Notes: generated from the letters alone by a model not told the origin. Counted from the stretch's first letter, positions 10,461 through 21,695 are shown. The stretch is 64,000 bases of DNA from Zopfochytrium polystomum (GCA_025765615.1 JAIVFJ010000001.1:806001-870000), one strand, 5' to 3'. Numbers and translations: made by a program.

Positions 10461-13400
10461 TCAGCTACGACGACTTGGTGCTCTCCGGCGCTGCAGTCGC
10501 GCGTCACCCATCGGCGCCTCAGCCCCCCTGGCCACCGCAGCCCGCCCTCCAACATCCACTCCCCTCCGCCGCTTCCGCCGGTACGCACCGCCACCATCCT
10601 GCCCGTACACCCCTCCGGCGTCCCCACCGGCTCCGTATGAAGCGCCGGCCAGGTCCGACGCGCCGACGTCCCCACCGCCAATGTACCCACCGCCGACGCT
10701 GCCGCCCGCGTTCGGGTCCGCCCCGTACCCGTCGCTGGGACCAACGTACCCGCCGTTGACGGCTCCCGGATCGCTGGTGCCCGCAGGGTCGCTGAGGCTG
10801 CCGCCGGCGCCGGCGCCGCTCGGGTCGAAGCCGGGGTCGCTGCCGCCACCAAGACCAGGGTCCGCGCCGAAGCCGCCGGGGTAGTCGGCGCTGGATTGGC
10901 CAGGGTCGGTTGCGCCGGGGTCCGTTGCACCAACGCCGGGGTAGTCCGCGCTGGACTGGCCAGGGTCGGTTGCGCCGGGGTCGCCTGCACCCATGGCGGG
11001 ATCGCCGCCTCCGCCGAGCCCCGGGTCGCCGCCTGCCTGCCCGGGGTCGCCGCCGCCCAACCCAGGGTCTGCTCCACCCGCAGCACCTGGATCACCGCCG
11101 GCTCCCATGCTGGGGTCGCCACCTGCTTGGCCGGGATCGCCTCCGGCTTGGCCTGGGTCGCCTCCAGCCATTCCGGGGTCGCCGCCTGCTTGTCCAGGGT
11201 CGCCTCCGGCCTGGCCTGGGTCTCCTCCAGCCGTTCCTGGGTCTCCTCCGGCCATGCCAGGGTCGCCTCCTGCCTGGCCTGGATCGCCGCCCCCTGCGCC
11301 TGGGTCCGCTCCTGCACCAGGGTCTCCGCCTCCCGCACCAGGGTCTCCACCTCCTGCACCAGGGTCTCCGCCTCCTGCGCCTCCATCACCACCTCCGCCT
11401 CCACCATCGCCTCCGCCGCCGCCGCCGCCGCCGCCACCACCACCTCCACCGCCTCCACCACTGCCATCATCACCGCCACCACCACCGCCACCACCGCCTC
11501 CACCACCGCCACCATCATCGCCGCCGGCACCACCGCCCCCACCGCCTCCACCACCATCATCACCCCCACCTCCACCGCCGCCACCACCAGCACCACCATC
11601 ACCGCCTCCGCCACCTGCATCACCACCAGCACCACCTGCATCGCCCCCCCCACCGCCCGCATCACCTCCCGCGCCGCCTGCATCACCCCCTCCGCCACCT
11701 GCATCACCTCCAGCATCGCCACCAGGAGAGTCTCCACCCGCAGCTGCCATGGACTCGTCTCCACCAGGAGGAACGCCCCTGTCAGCGCCGCCCTTCGCCT
11801 TGCGGTTGCGACGGCTGCCCTTTCCTCCCTTGCGTCTGCCCTTACCCTTCCGCCCCTTTCGTCCTTTGCTGACACCCCGTCCTCGCCCTCGTCCCCGTCC
11901 CCGTCCCCGTCCAACTCCACGGCCCCTACCCCGGCCGCGCCCGAACCTCCCGCGCATCCTGCTCGCCCAGTTCTTCGCCTTGCGTCCAAGCCCCTTGAAC
12001 TTGTTCTTGATCCTCGACATGCCGTCCCGCAGCCGGCCGCCCAGCTTTCTCGCGCCGCGCATCAGCCTCCGGCCACCGTTCGCCAGCTTCGACATGCCGC
12101 GCCGCAGCCCGCCCTTGACCATGCGCCCGGCCCGCTTCAACCCGGACCCGATCTTGCGCCCGGCGTTCCGCAGGCTGGACCCAATCTTCCGTCCGACCCG
12201 CCCCACCGCGCGACCCACCCGACCCGCCATCCGCTTTGCGGTCCCCATCGCCCGACCCGCAGCCCGACGCAGCCCCTGCCCCGCTCGCGATACGCCGCGG
12301 GCGAGCCCCTTGGCCGCTCGCCCCACGCCGCGCACCGCACGCCCGACGGCCCGCTTGACCGCCCCGCCGGCACGCTGCGCCGCGCCGCGGGCACGGTTCA
12401 TCACGTTCTTGGCGCCGCGCGCGAGGCCCTTTGCCGCGTTCCGCGTGCCGCGCATCATGTTCTTGGCGCCGCGGGCCAGAGCCCCGCCGGCGCGTTGAAC
12501 GGCCCCTCGAGCCCGATGCGCCATGTTCTTGGCGCCGCGTGCGAGCGCCCCGCCCGCGCGCTTGGCCGCGCCGGCGAACCCTTTTGCGGCGCCCTTGAGT
12601 CCCTGGGTCGCGCGACTGACGGCGCGCGTCGCGCTTTTGGCGACGGAGCCGGCTTTAGCGGCCATCTTGCTGAAGAAGCCTTGCTTCTTTGGGGCTGAGG
12701 CCGGCGCGGATCTGCTCTTGTTGCCTCCTGTGGGGGGAGTGGGTGTGGGTTTTTGGGTGCGGGGGATGGGATCGCGGGGTCAGAATCTTTGTGTAGACGC
12801 AGAAGCCCGACGAGCAAAGAGAGAGACACTTGCCTCCGCCAAAGAAGCTCTTTACGGCGCCGGCGGCCTTTGATATTCCCTTTTGCACGGCGGCTGTCGA
12901 AAGAAAGGTTGTCGGAAGGGTCGAATTGGTTAGGAAAGGGTGCGGATTCGTTAGTTGGTTGAGTTACGGTTACGGTGAGACACACGCAGATTCTGTTGTT
13001 TGTTTGTTTGCGTGTGCCACATCCTCGGAGAGCTGGACGGAGTTTGTCTCTGTCTCTTGCCTGTCTGTCTGTCTGTCTGTCTGCCTGTCTGCCTGTCTGC
13101 TTGTCTCTGTCACCCCGGCCGACGCTCACTTCTCGCTCCTTCTCGCTGTCTCACCCGCGGGCTTGGGCGCTTGCTTCTGCGGCTGCTGCTGCTGCTGCTT
13201 CGGCTGCTGCTTCGGCGGGGACGGCGGCTTGTTACCGCCCCCTCCTCCGCCCTTTGGCGGCGGCCCGCCCTTCCGGCGCACGAGCCGGAGTGCGGAAGTC
13301 AGTGCCCGCCACTCCGACTGGGGCGCCAAGGCCGCGACGGCGGCGGTGGCGGCCGACGCTTCTTCTTCCTCCTTCAGGCGCTCGGCCAAGAATCCGTCAA

Positions 13401-13734
13401 AGATGGTTTCGTTTTTCCGACCGCTGCGAGGATGCGTCGGCGAGCGCTCGGCGACTTTGCTGGTGTCGACGGCGACGGCTGCGGGAAGGGCGAGAGCTGC
13501 AGACGCCGAAGAGAGACTTCCGCCGTCGAGGGGAGATGCAAAAGGAAGCTGTTGTTGGCCGGCTACGGATGGTGGTGGCGGACGTTGTGATGCAGCCGCC
13601 GTCGCATCGGCCGATGCGGACCGTGGAGCAAGGAGCACCAATGCGACTGCCGCCGCCGAAACCAGGACCATCGCGGCGGCGGCAACGAGCCGAAGAGGGC
13701 GAAGGGAGCTGGCGTGCCGTCGATGGCGATGCAT
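10461..13734 (-). CDS. Membrane-anchored Ala/Lys/Arg-rich and Gly/Asp-rich repeat protein
   Basis: Three minus-strand exons join in frame: 13734-13155, 12893-12834 and 12727-10461, giving about 968 residues. Intron 1 (13154-12894) is GT-AG and holds a CTGT microsatellite. Intron 2 (12833-12728) is GC-AG with the strong donor AG|GCAAGT. Phase is preserved across both, which supports one gene. The N-terminus has basic residues then a hydrophobic segment (LVAAAAMVLVSAAAVALVLL), so it is a signal peptide or type II anchor. A Pro/Gln/Lys-rich stem follows, then a 60-base exon for a short amphipathic helix (VQKGISKAAGAVKSFF). About 280 residues of degenerate basic repeats come next (such as RAGGALARGAKN and RAAKGLARG), then RGRGRG and KGRKGRKGKG tracts, and a long Gly/Asp/Pro repeat (GGDPGQA type). 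No known domain was recognised. A cell-surface or wall-associated polycationic protein is possible but unproven. Confidence 0.7.
10850..11735 (-). repeat. GGDPG / GGDAGG coding minisatellite
   Basis: Inside exon 3, units encoding GGDPGQA, GGDPGMA, GGGDPGA and then GGGGDAGG are tandemly repeated in imperfect 12-24 base steps. The other strand reads open as a (GSPPAxP)n frame (10993-12498) purely because of the repeat composition. Confidence 0.8.
13058..13110 (+). repeat. CTGT/CTGC tetranucleotide microsatellite
   Basis: About twelve tandem CTGT or CTGC units, lying inside intron 1 of the minus-strand repeat-protein gene. Confidence 0.9.
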
Positions 13735-14181
13735 GATCGCTCTTCCGACTGTTGGCGGTTTGGTGGAGAGGTGAGCGCCAGACACGCCGACGTTTGGAAG
13801 AGGGCGTGCGGCAGGGTAGAAGTGTGTGTGTCTCTGTGCGGAGGAGCAGTGCTGGCACCGTCCGTCTTGTCCACTTCAGCGCCCTCCCTTTAATGAGAGG
13901 GGGGGGGAGGGGGTGGGTTGAGGGGTCCGGGTTGGAGGGTAGAAGGGCCTTCCTCGATCGTAGTAGTCAGTTCAGCGACCTATGGGTTGGTGTTCTCCTG
14001 CTGCGGCGGCGGCGGAGGTGTTTCTTGGGAGCGAACGACAGACAGACTGTGAGAAGAAATACAAACAGGGAGCCCCACAAGAGCCAACCAAACAATGTCT
14101 CATCCGGAGAGAGGGAGAGGGACTTGAGACAGAGGGAGAGAGCAACTAGCAAGCAATTAAGGGAGCCGCTCGACTCGCGGC

Positions 14182-14185
14182 AGGC

Positions 14186-14216
<31 letters not shown>

Positions 14217-14217
14217 T
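14182..14217 (+). repeat. GACA tetranucleotide microsatellite
   Basis: About eight to nine units of GACA; the complement of the CTGT repeat class seen at 13058, 47745 and 60227. Confidence 0.9.
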
Positions 14218-15150
14218 AGGCTCCGTTGAGTGAGAACCCAGGAAAAAAAACAGAAAAATGCTCAAGTCAACGTCAAAGACAGCCAGCCATCCGGAAAAAA
14301 ACCCAGATGAGGAAGGAAGGAACAGACAAAGGGTGTGTGGCTTGCAGACAGACACGCCCCCATAATCGTTGAGAGCGAGAGACACACCCGACGCTTCTGC
14401 ATGCAGCACGCACAACTGGTCAGAGCGAGTGTCTCGGTCTGGTAAGCACAAAAAACAACAACGAACGCTAGCGCCCGACGCTCGCGAGAATGTCTCTCGT
14501 GGGGATTGATTGATATTAAGAAGAGGCAGCAAATGGCCCAACCTTTCCCCCGGCTTCAACATGACCACCGCGAAGACGACACCCAGTCGACTTGTCCTAG
14601 AAAACGCCGTAGGCTGACGGCTTCGAGAGGGTAAGACCTTTGGCAGCTTGTTCCGGGAGGCCGGAGCGCGCGTCCTGCGTCTCCATGGCACCACAAGGAC
14701 AAAGTTCGCACGCACCCCGCCATCAACGCCACCAGGCCACTGCTCCATTGGGGTGTACCAACCGCCGCTGCGGCGGAGCCGAGATCCTTCGAGGTCACCG
14801 AGAAGTCATCATCAAAATTAAGCGTCCGTCAGCTCGTACGTGACCCAGGAATAATGCAGCCTTCGTGGGGTTTATCTACGGCCCTGATTATAGCAGCGCG
14901 AAAAATCGACTCGTGGACGTGGATAATCCTTGAGTTCGCTGTCGCCGACTCGGAAGGCCTCCCCATTCCATAAGGGGGGGCCCCGTGGCCACAAAGACGA
15001 ACTCACAGCAGGAATTAAAGGGGATCTTGGGTGGTTCCGTAATATCAACCTTAAGTGTTCGAGTTTTTGAAATTGTTGTCGTTTGGAAACAAACACCATG
15101 CAGTGTTCTGATCGCAAAGGGCAGGGACGGGATGTACCGCCCTCGGGCAA

Positions 15151-15155
15151 TTTTT

Positions 15156-15195
<40 letters not shown>

Positions 15196-15200
15196 TTTTT
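15151..15200 (+). repeat. Poly-T tract
   Basis: About 40 nearly uninterrupted T residues plus a short trailing T run. Could be the complement of an old retro-inserted poly-A tail; no associated element was recognised. Confidence 0.8.
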
Positions 15201-15507
15201 GGGCTGTTTACAGCAATATCCCGAAACATTTTTGTGAGCGAAGTAATAAGCTCTTGCGGCGAACAACCACAAGAATGTATCGACCCACAAAGCAGTATGT
15301 GCGGAGGATAGCACGCCTTGGTTCCTAAACTATGGAGCCCCCGCCCGATGTGCCCACTGTCGCCCTCTTCGACGGCGACGAGGAACCTGGCTCAGTAATT
15401 TCGGAAGTTGCATCATTTCTGAGCTCACAATGTCTCAGTCACCGGATCGCGCTGCTTGTCAGTGTTCTTATTTTAGTTCTTTAATGCGCTTTCATTCTAT
15501 ATGAAGA

Positions 15508-15578
15508 GCGCTGGTAGTTTAGTGGTATAATAGACGCCTTCCAAGCATCAGCCCCGGGTTCAATTCCCGGTCAGCGCA
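15508..15578 (+). tRNA. tRNA-Gly (anticodon TCC)
   Basis: Cloverleaf of 71 bases. The acceptor GCGCTGG pairs with TCAGCGC (one G-T pair). The D-arm TAGTTTAGTGGTATAAT, the anticodon loop CTTCCAA (TCC) and the T-arm CCGGGTTCAATTCCCGG are present. One mismatch lies in the anticodon stem. Confidence 0.92.
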
Positions 15579-16090
15579 CACGTTCCGCGGCTGAAGCTAA
15601 ATTCGAAACTTCTTTTCTTAGCCGCCAAACTTCTGCCTTGCGTCAAAGACTTGACGCTTGCCAGCTAAAGGAAGCTACCCCTTTGCAGTTCCGTCCGAGT
15701 TGGGGGGGAGACAGCTCACCATCGCATTTTCTCAAGTGCGACACGCCGGATGCACCAGCCCCGGCCAACGAGTAATAGATTTTTACAACTCCCTCTTCTT
15801 CAGTATTCGCTCTCTGCAACCCAGTCATTTGTTTCTCACTGCTCCAGATGAATATCCTAGTTTATTCTCACCACTTCGGCACCTTGCCGTTTCCCGAAAT
15901 TGACGCTTGCTTCGAAGAGAAACTACACGGTAATATTTGAATCACACAACCCGTGTACATCTTATCGGGGCTCGCAATAACCTGAAAGATGTCCTTGAAC
16001 GCTTCGACTCCAAATGGGGAACATATGTACAATGAAGTGGCACATCAAAATAGAAGAGGGGTACGGTGAAATTTGCAAGTGATGAGACGA
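15579..16090. other. Intergenic, nothing recognised
   Basis: No credible gene or repeat. Short frames only. Confidence 0.4.
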
Positions 16091-16303
16091 TCATGGTGTA
16101 AGATGAGTTGATTCTTCTTTCTTTGGTAAGTACGCATGGATAGGTTTATGTACACCAGCCCCCAATAGCAGTCGAATCGTGTCAATCCTTCCACGCTCAC
16201 ACGCATGATGCATAGAACGTTGTCTTCCTCCATCGCTTCTTGCACGCCAATGCCGAATATAGCGCGCGGCCTTCGGCTGGAGAGAGTAACAATGCGGCTT
16301 CAA
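16091..16303 (-). pseudogene. Ankyrin-repeat fragment
   Basis: A single ankyrin-like repeat is readable on the minus strand: SMHHACERGRIDTIRLLLGAG. This closely matches the consensus pattern of a helix-turn-helix with LLLxxGA at its end. The flanks lose the pattern within a few residues and the frame has no proper start, so it is most likely a remnant of a longer ankyrin gene. It lies just downstream of the Rho-like gene on the same strand. Confidence 0.45.
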
Positions 16304-16561
16304 TTGTGGGCAGCAGATGCTTGCGTTCTATAGGGCTGCGTGATTGCAGATGGTACCGGTGGAGGAATCCGGGGATTGGTACTCATAATTCTCTTCTGTA
16401 CCTTTTTCAATCCGCTCGTTCAGTTAAGTATTCTGATCCTCATTTACAGTACAACAAAGCTTCACCCCATCATTTATCAAGCGCACTATAAGAAGCTCGC
16501 AGTGTCCCCTAATTTTGATGGGCAGCCCAGCTTTCCAGCCGCAGCAAGAGACTCAATGGCT

Positions 16562-17501
16562 CTAGCCTGTCAGTCCAGCGGCGACCGCGACGCGGGCCAC
16601 GGCGCCAAACACTTCGATCAAGCCCTCTCCCGTCTGAGCGCTGCACTCGATGTACGCGGCTGCACCGATCTGTGCGGAATACTCCAGGGCCTTTTTTCCC
16701 CACAGATGTGAATTTACGGGGACATTAGGCCGTTGGGACAGATCAGCCGACAATCGTGGTGAAAGACAGGGGAAAAGGATTATGAAACGGAACCTCTGCC
16801 GTGTCGACCGTCATCAGGCTGCCATCGTCTTCGTCCCGATAGTCCTTTTGGCAACCGACAAGGATGATCGGCGTGCGCGGGTTGTACTGGCGGACTACTG
16901 GCATCCACTTGCAATTTCGTTGTTCGCAACCGCAATCCTTTGTCAGAACTCTCCATTAGCGCTCCAAAGAATTGAAAGGAACTACCTGCTGCACAACGCT
17001 GACGAACGAGTCCGACGATTTGATTGCAAAACAGACCAGCACAACGTGCGGCCAGGATGAGTTCTGTCGCAGCCATTCACGAGCGTTTTCGTGGAAGCCG
17101 ATCGTCAAGATCTCAAGCTTGAGCGCGGCGTCGGCGGTGTGGAGATTGAAACGGTGTGACTTGCAGAGTGGGAACGGGATTTGAGTTATTACAGGAGAAG
17201 AAAAATGGCCGGACTCAGCCCAGGTACATCAATGACGGCCGGTATTTTATACTGTCGGTATGGAAGTTTGGGAACGGGGTTGGGTGGCTTTAAAGTAAGG
17301 GTGGATCGCTTTTCCGGACCGCCAGCCCGAAGATCAAATGCAACTTGCGCTCTCTGGGTAAACGCCACGGATGACCCGCGCGAGGAGACTCCTCTTGCCG
17401 CATCCGGCATCGCCCACTATCACCAGATTGAAGGCGGCGACGCCAGCGCCGGTGCGGAAGCCCAGCTGCTGCCAGATCCGTTGAAGTGGATTCGAAGGCA
17501 T
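16562..17501 (-). CDS. Atypical Rho-like small GTPase, copy A
   Basis: Five minus-strand exons, all with phase 0 boundaries, give 197 residues: 17501-17349, 17251-17228, 17159-16986, 16907-16794 and 16690-16562. Intron 1 uses a GC donor (GCAAGT). The Rho fold is clear: LVIVGDAGCGKRSLL (P-loop), YPESYKIPAVID (switch I region), WPHVVLVCFAIKSSDSF, TPIILVGCQKD, and IGAAAYIECSAQTGEG. Several key residues differ from canonical Rho. The P-loop Thr/Ser after GK is Arg. The G3 motif DTAGQE is replaced by TIGFHE. The G4 motif NKxD is CQKD. There is no C-terminal CAAX box (it ends AAGLTG). Mg2+ binding and GTP hydrolysis are therefore probably lost, and membrane anchoring by prenylation is absent. The ATG is 94 bases from that of the divergent Sel1 gene. 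Confidence 0.8.
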
Positions 17502-17595
17502 GTGTTGGCCGTGGCTGAGCCACTGAGCGGTGCAGAGCGCGGCCAATCCTTTTTTGCTTGAGTGAGCCCCGTCGCAAACTCAGACACCATCAACT
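17502..17595. promoter_or_regulatory. Divergent promoter between Rho-like copy A and Sel1 gene
   Basis: Only 94 bases separate the two opposed ATG codons, so both genes must share this segment as promoter and 5' UTR. No clear TATA box was seen. Confidence 0.4.
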
Positions 17596-19623
17596 ATGAG
17601 CGAATCGCACCCAATCGAGGGTCTCATCGTGCAAAGCGCGGACGGCGACCCCGTCGCGCAGTACGTCCTCGCCTTGCGGCACCAATTCGGCATCGGCACG
17701 CCTGTCGACATCCCCCGCGCGGCGGCAAGCATCACCCAGGCCGTCGAAAACCCGCGCGCCCTCCACCTCGCCCGACTCCACTGTGCCGTCATGCGCTCCG
17801 CCGGCGTCGGCTTTGCTAAGAGCCGGGTAGCCGCCGAGGCCGTCGCTCTTCCGCTGGGAGACAAGACCGCCAGAGAGCAGATAAATGCGATCCGCGCGTT
17901 CGACGGATCGGCTGGGGCGGCTATTGCTGCCGGCACCGAATGGATGGTGGGCCTTGCGTCCGCCGGGGACCCGTTTGCGCAGTTTGCTTTAGCCCGGCTG
18001 GCGACGGTCGAGCGCGACAGCGACGAGGGCTTTGCGCAAGGACTTCGGTGGCTGCGGTTGGCTGCAGATCAGGGGCTTGCCGTCGCCCAGCGCCGGCTGG
18101 GCATGATGTACCTCATCGGGGACCTAGCACTGCCGGCTGATGCGGAGAAGGCCTTTCGATGGGTCGCGAAGGCGGCCGACGGCGCAGTACGACCTCGGCC
18201 TGATGTACCAGAACGGCGAGGGCGTTCCTGTGGACCTGTCGGCGGCTTTGATCTGGTACCGAAAGGCGGCCGACAAAGGCGTTGCGGAGGCCCAAAACAA
18301 CCTCGGGCTCCTGTATAGAACGGGCAGGGGAGTGCCGAAAGACCCAACTCAAGCAGCGATTCTGTGCCGGGCAGCCGCAGAGCAGGGCAATTTGACCGCG
18401 CAAAGAAACCTCGCCGATATGCTTTTCGGTGGTGAAGGCGTGGAAAAGGACGCTGCAGAGGCTGCCCGCTGGTACCGGAAGTCTGCAGATCAAGGTAGTG
18501 CAGAAGCTCAGTTTGCACTGTCCCGGCTGTACTACTCAGGGAACGGCGTGCCAGAGGATCGAGCTAAAGCAATCGTCTGGTTACGGAAGGCGGCAGAGTC
18601 GGGCAACCCATCGGCACAATATAATCTCGGTGCCATGTACTCCGACGGGAACTCAATTCCGAAAGACTGTGCAGAGGCAGCGAAATGGTACCTCAAGGCC
18701 GCCGAGCAAGGCATTTCGGAGGCACAAAACAATCTTGCACTGTTGTACCTGAAAGGGGAAGGCGCACCTCAAGAACTTGAGGAATCGGTAAAGTGGTTCA
18801 GGCGGGCCGCAGAGCAGGGGAACCCCATCGGGCAGTATAATCTTGCCAGGCGGTTGTACACTGGTGAAGGAGTGTCAAAAAACGTTACTGAGGCAGCAGT
18901 ATGGTACCGGAAGGCGGCGGAGCAAGGATACGAAAGCGCACAGCACAATCTTGGCATGATGCTCTTTGACGGAGAAGGCGTGGAGAAGGATGCGCAGGAA
19001 GCGGCCAAATGGTTTCAAGCAGCAGCAGAGCAAGGACATTTGAGTTCGCAGTTCCAGCTCGCCCTGATGAAGGACGAAGGCGTGGACATCTCTGAAAGCA
19101 AGGTGGAGGCTGCACGGTGGTACAGAACGGCTGCGGAGCAAGGTCACGAAATGGCGCAGTATCTTCTCGCAAAACTGTACCTCACCGGTCAGGGCGTTCC
19201 AGTTGACAAAGCTGAAGGGGTAGAATGGCTCACAAAATCGGCTGAGCAAGGGTTTGCCGATGCGCAAAGTGTGCTTGGCGTGCTCTACATGATTGGCAAC
19301 GGTGTGTACCAGAAGACTCAACATTAGCAGTACGATGGCTCCAAAAGGCAGCAGACCAGGGTCACGCAGCAGCTCAATCCACCTTGGGAACGTTGTACCG
19401 AAGCGGAGTGGACGTGGAGAGGGACCTTTCAAAAGCAACCCTTCTGTTTCGCAAGGCCGCCGCCCAGGGCAACGAGAATGCGCTGTTCGAGCTGGGAAAG
19501 ATGTTTCGCGACGGCGAAGGCGTCGATAAAGACTTGGATGAGGCTCGCAAACTGTTCCGTGAGGCTGCCGATCGTGGCTCAAAGAAAGCGAAAGAAGAGC
19601 TTGATGCCATGAGTCCTGTATGA
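17596..19623 (+). pseudogene. Sel1-like repeat (SLR) protein with two frame breaks
   Basis: The ATG at 17596 opens a frame of Sel1-type alpha/alpha repeats of 36 residues, continuing through three frame segments (17596-18185, 18180-19305, 19303-19623). Typical units are NNLGLLYRTGRGVPKDPTQA and AARWYRKSADQGSAEAQFAL. At least 14 repeats are visible. The first break, near 18180, joins KAAD directly to AQYDLGLMY, so about five residues of a repeat are missing and the frame shifts. The second, at 19301-19306, is an extra GT in GGTGTGTACC; without it the frame reads GNGVPEDSTLAVRWL and continues to the stop at 19621-19623. SLR proteins are scaffolds in ER-associated degradation and signalling. The product here cannot be full length unless the breaks are sequence errors. 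Confidence 0.8.
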
Positions 19624-19867
19624 ATAAAGCTGCAGCACTGAATTCCGCTTACTAATAATTCAGTGTGCCGAACAGAAATGCAAAAAGTTGCCATCTTGCG
19701 AGGGGAACAACGAGGTTGATGGCAGAAAATGCATTCCAACAGCCTCCAGAGAGAATGTATTCGAAGCCATACTTTCCTAACAGCATGCAAATGGACGCAG
19801 AGTTATTGAAACCACTCTAAAGAATAGAAACCATCAAATCAAAGCGCTCCACCCATCCTACCCCCAA
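19624..19867. other. Short convergent intergenic region
   Basis: 3' flank shared by the Sel1 gene and the secreted protein gene, which converge here. No gene recognised. Confidence 0.4.
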
Positions 19868-20374
19868 TCAATACCAATCCCTGCCAAAATCGTCGCCAAA
19901 GTCCTTGTTCTCTATCTCCACGTTCTTCACGTTGATGCCGCCGCCCCACCCACCATCGCCAAACTTCTTCTTACCATTCCCGCCAAACCCGCCAAACTTC
20001 TTGCCGTAGCCGAGACCGTACCCGAGATCGTACCCGTGTTCGAGGCCGCCGCCGTACCCGAGCCCCGCGGCGTTGGCCTGGCCCACTTCGTCGTCGACAG
20101 CGACCGCGGCCGCGTCGGCAGCGTCTGTGGCTTGCTTCTTGGCGACGGGTGGCTGGATGTCGAGTCCCGCCTTCTTTGACGAGGGCGGTGGGACCTTCTT
20201 TTTGGCGGCGGGAGGCTGGTTTTCTTTCTTGGCGACCGGCGGCTGCATCTCGGGCTGGATTTTTCCGCTTCCGACGTCTGCTGCGTCGGAGTCGCCGGTG
20301 GTGGGAAAAGGAGCTGCGAGGACTGTCCAGAGGAATGAGGAGAGGCAAAAGATTGCGAGAATGCTCAGCTTCAT
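19868..20374 (-). CDS. Small secreted PPVAKK-repeat, Gly/Tyr-rich protein
   Basis: Single-exon frame of 168 residues from ATG at 20374. Residues 1-21 form a clear signal peptide (MKLSILAIFCLSSFLWTVLA). A stem with four imperfect PPxAKK repeats (QPPVAKK, QPPAAKK, PPPSSKK, QPPVAKK) and an acidic/Ala segment follow. The tail is Gly/Tyr/Lys-rich (GLGYGGGLEHGYDLGYGLGY), ending in FGDDFGRDWY. There are no cysteines in the mature part. An AATAAAG-like sequence lies upstream near 20455. Composition resembles secreted structural or wall-associated proteins, but no family is recognised. Confidence 0.6.
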   Translation of the reverse strand: MKLSILAIFCLSSFLWTVLAAPFPTTGDSDAADVGSGKIQPEMQPPVAKKENQPPAAKKKVPPPSSKKAGLDIQPPVAKKQATDAADAAAVAVDDEVGQANAAGLGYGGGLEHGYDLGYGLGYGKKFGGFGGNGKKKFGDGGWGGGINVKNVEIENKDFGDDFGRDWY

Positions 20375-21358
20375 GATGTTTCTCTGCTTTCAGAAAGGGG
20401 GGAAGTGGGGTGGAAGGTGTGGATGCTGTTTTGAAACTTGTTTGGACCAGTCTTTATTCGTCTTGCGGAAGGAATAAAAGCTAAAAATTGCAAAAGCTTA
20501 AACCTTGCACGTCTGTCGCGTTCGAAAGTGGCACGCTGTCCAAACCATAAATCGAGTAAAACTGCGGCGGCGGAGAGAAAAGTCTGAGAGTTTCACTATT
20601 CGCGGTCTGCGCAAGGTACAGCGTATAATCATTGAAGTGGACGCTGGTTAAGGTCAGCTTCTTTTCGGTAGTCCGAGAGTGTGGGCTTGCTGTGCCAAAT
20701 CTGGTTTTGGAGTTTTCGGGCTGATCTGATCCGCCGTGTTTCGAGTGGACTCTTCTCCACTTCCGCGCACGATGCGCTGGCCTGCTTCTGCTGTGGTCTC
20801 GCCGGGCTCTTTCGGTGTTGTGGCTTTCCTCCACGATGCCTCTCCAATTTGTGGTTTGGAGTTCTCGACTTCTCCGAGAGTAATGGGCAGGGGAGATCGG
20901 CTGGAACTCGGCTGTCATTGTCACGGAGTTGATTTGCTTGTGGTGTCTTTTTTATTTATCTTCATTCTCTGCGCATCCAGTACGAAAGAACAACAATGAA
21001 AATAGATGAGAGGGAACGAGATGGTTGCCTCAGTCCACAGCAGCGTAACTCAGCGCCTGTTTCATGAAGTTTTCGGGACAAGAAATAAGCCTCGCGGATG
21101 CACATGCGTTCATCGTTTTGTTGGAGAGGAACCCAACGCACAGTTACGTTAGTTCCTTTTCGGATGTTTGGTCACGCGCAGAGAAGCGTCAGAAACCATC
21201 ACTCGCGTTTTGCGCTGCAGCAGCACGGCTATCTAAATGCAGAAAAGCTGAATGCACAGCCTCCTCCTCTCGCAACCAATTGGAAAAATGCAGGCTTTGC
21301 ATATTTCATAAACTGAAGTCAAAATTGAGGTCTCAATATTTCAGTGTGTTTGCAATCG
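20375..21358. other. Intergenic region containing a duplicated segment
   Basis: An unrecognised minus-strand frame (20481-20924) has no family similarity. The 3' part (about 20985-21195) is a diverged copy of 22850-23045. Confidence 0.4.
20985..21195 (+). repeat. Dispersed duplicated segment, copy 1
   Basis: Shares blocks such as ACGAAAGAACAACA, TTTTCGGGACAAGAA and GGTCACGCGC, in the same order, with 22850-23045. Function unknown. Confidence 0.6.
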
Positions 21359-21431
21359 GCCGTCTTAGCTCATCTGGGAGAGCGTAAGACTGAAGATCTT
21401 AAGGCACCCGGTTCAATCCCGGGAGACGGCA
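21359..21431 (+). tRNA. tRNA-Phe (anticodon GAA), copy 1
   Basis: 73 bases. The acceptor GCCGTCT pairs with AGACGGC. The D-arm TAGCTCATCTGGGAGAGC, anticodon stem TAAGA/TCTTA with loop CTGAAGA (GAA) and T-arm CCCGGTTCAATCCCGGG are intact. The sequence is identical to the copies at 25673 and 27890. Confidence 0.96.
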
Positions 21432-21622
21432 TAAACCACCAAACCCTCATTTTTCAACATGGAAGTCTTTCGGAACAGCGAGGTTTTGGTACTTCTTGAA
21501 CCTGTCCGTCGATTGGCAGCTACTCAATCAAAAATTGAACGTACTCCTCAAACAAGGGAATGCCAGGATCTTATTATTGAAGACCATGCCTATTGAAGAA
21601 CATGCCCAATGATTTGGAGTAG
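21432..21622. other. Short spacer between tRNA genes
   Basis: AT-rich spacer between tRNA-Phe and tRNA-Arg. Nothing recognised. Confidence 0.4.
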
Positions 21623-21695
21623 CGAGCGTGCCAGGGGTCGAACCTGGAATCTCTTGATTCGTAGTCAAGCGCGGTAACCATTTTGCCACACGCCC
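21623..21695 (-). tRNA. tRNA-Arg (anticodon ACG)
   Basis: Minus-strand cloverleaf of 73 bases. The acceptor GGGCGTG pairs with CACGCTC. The anticodon stem CTTGA/TCAAG encloses loop CTACGAA (ACG). The T-arm CCAGGTTCGACCCCTGG is intact. It lies convergent with tRNA-Phe copy 1, about 190 bases away. Confidence 0.94.

Larger units (their letters stand above)
13735..15507. other. Long intergenic region with microsatellites and a poly-T tract
   Basis: No supported gene. Open frames on both strands (for example minus 14146-14748) match nothing recognised. The region holds a GACA microsatellite and a long T run. The first part presumably contains the promoter of the repeat-protein gene. Confidence 0.45.

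Noticed and set aside
10993..12498. Plus-strand 501-codon Pro-rich frame resembling an extensin
   Set aside because: It is the exact antisense of the spliced minus-strand repeat-protein gene, whose two introns keep phase; the openness follows from the GGC/GAC repeat composition.
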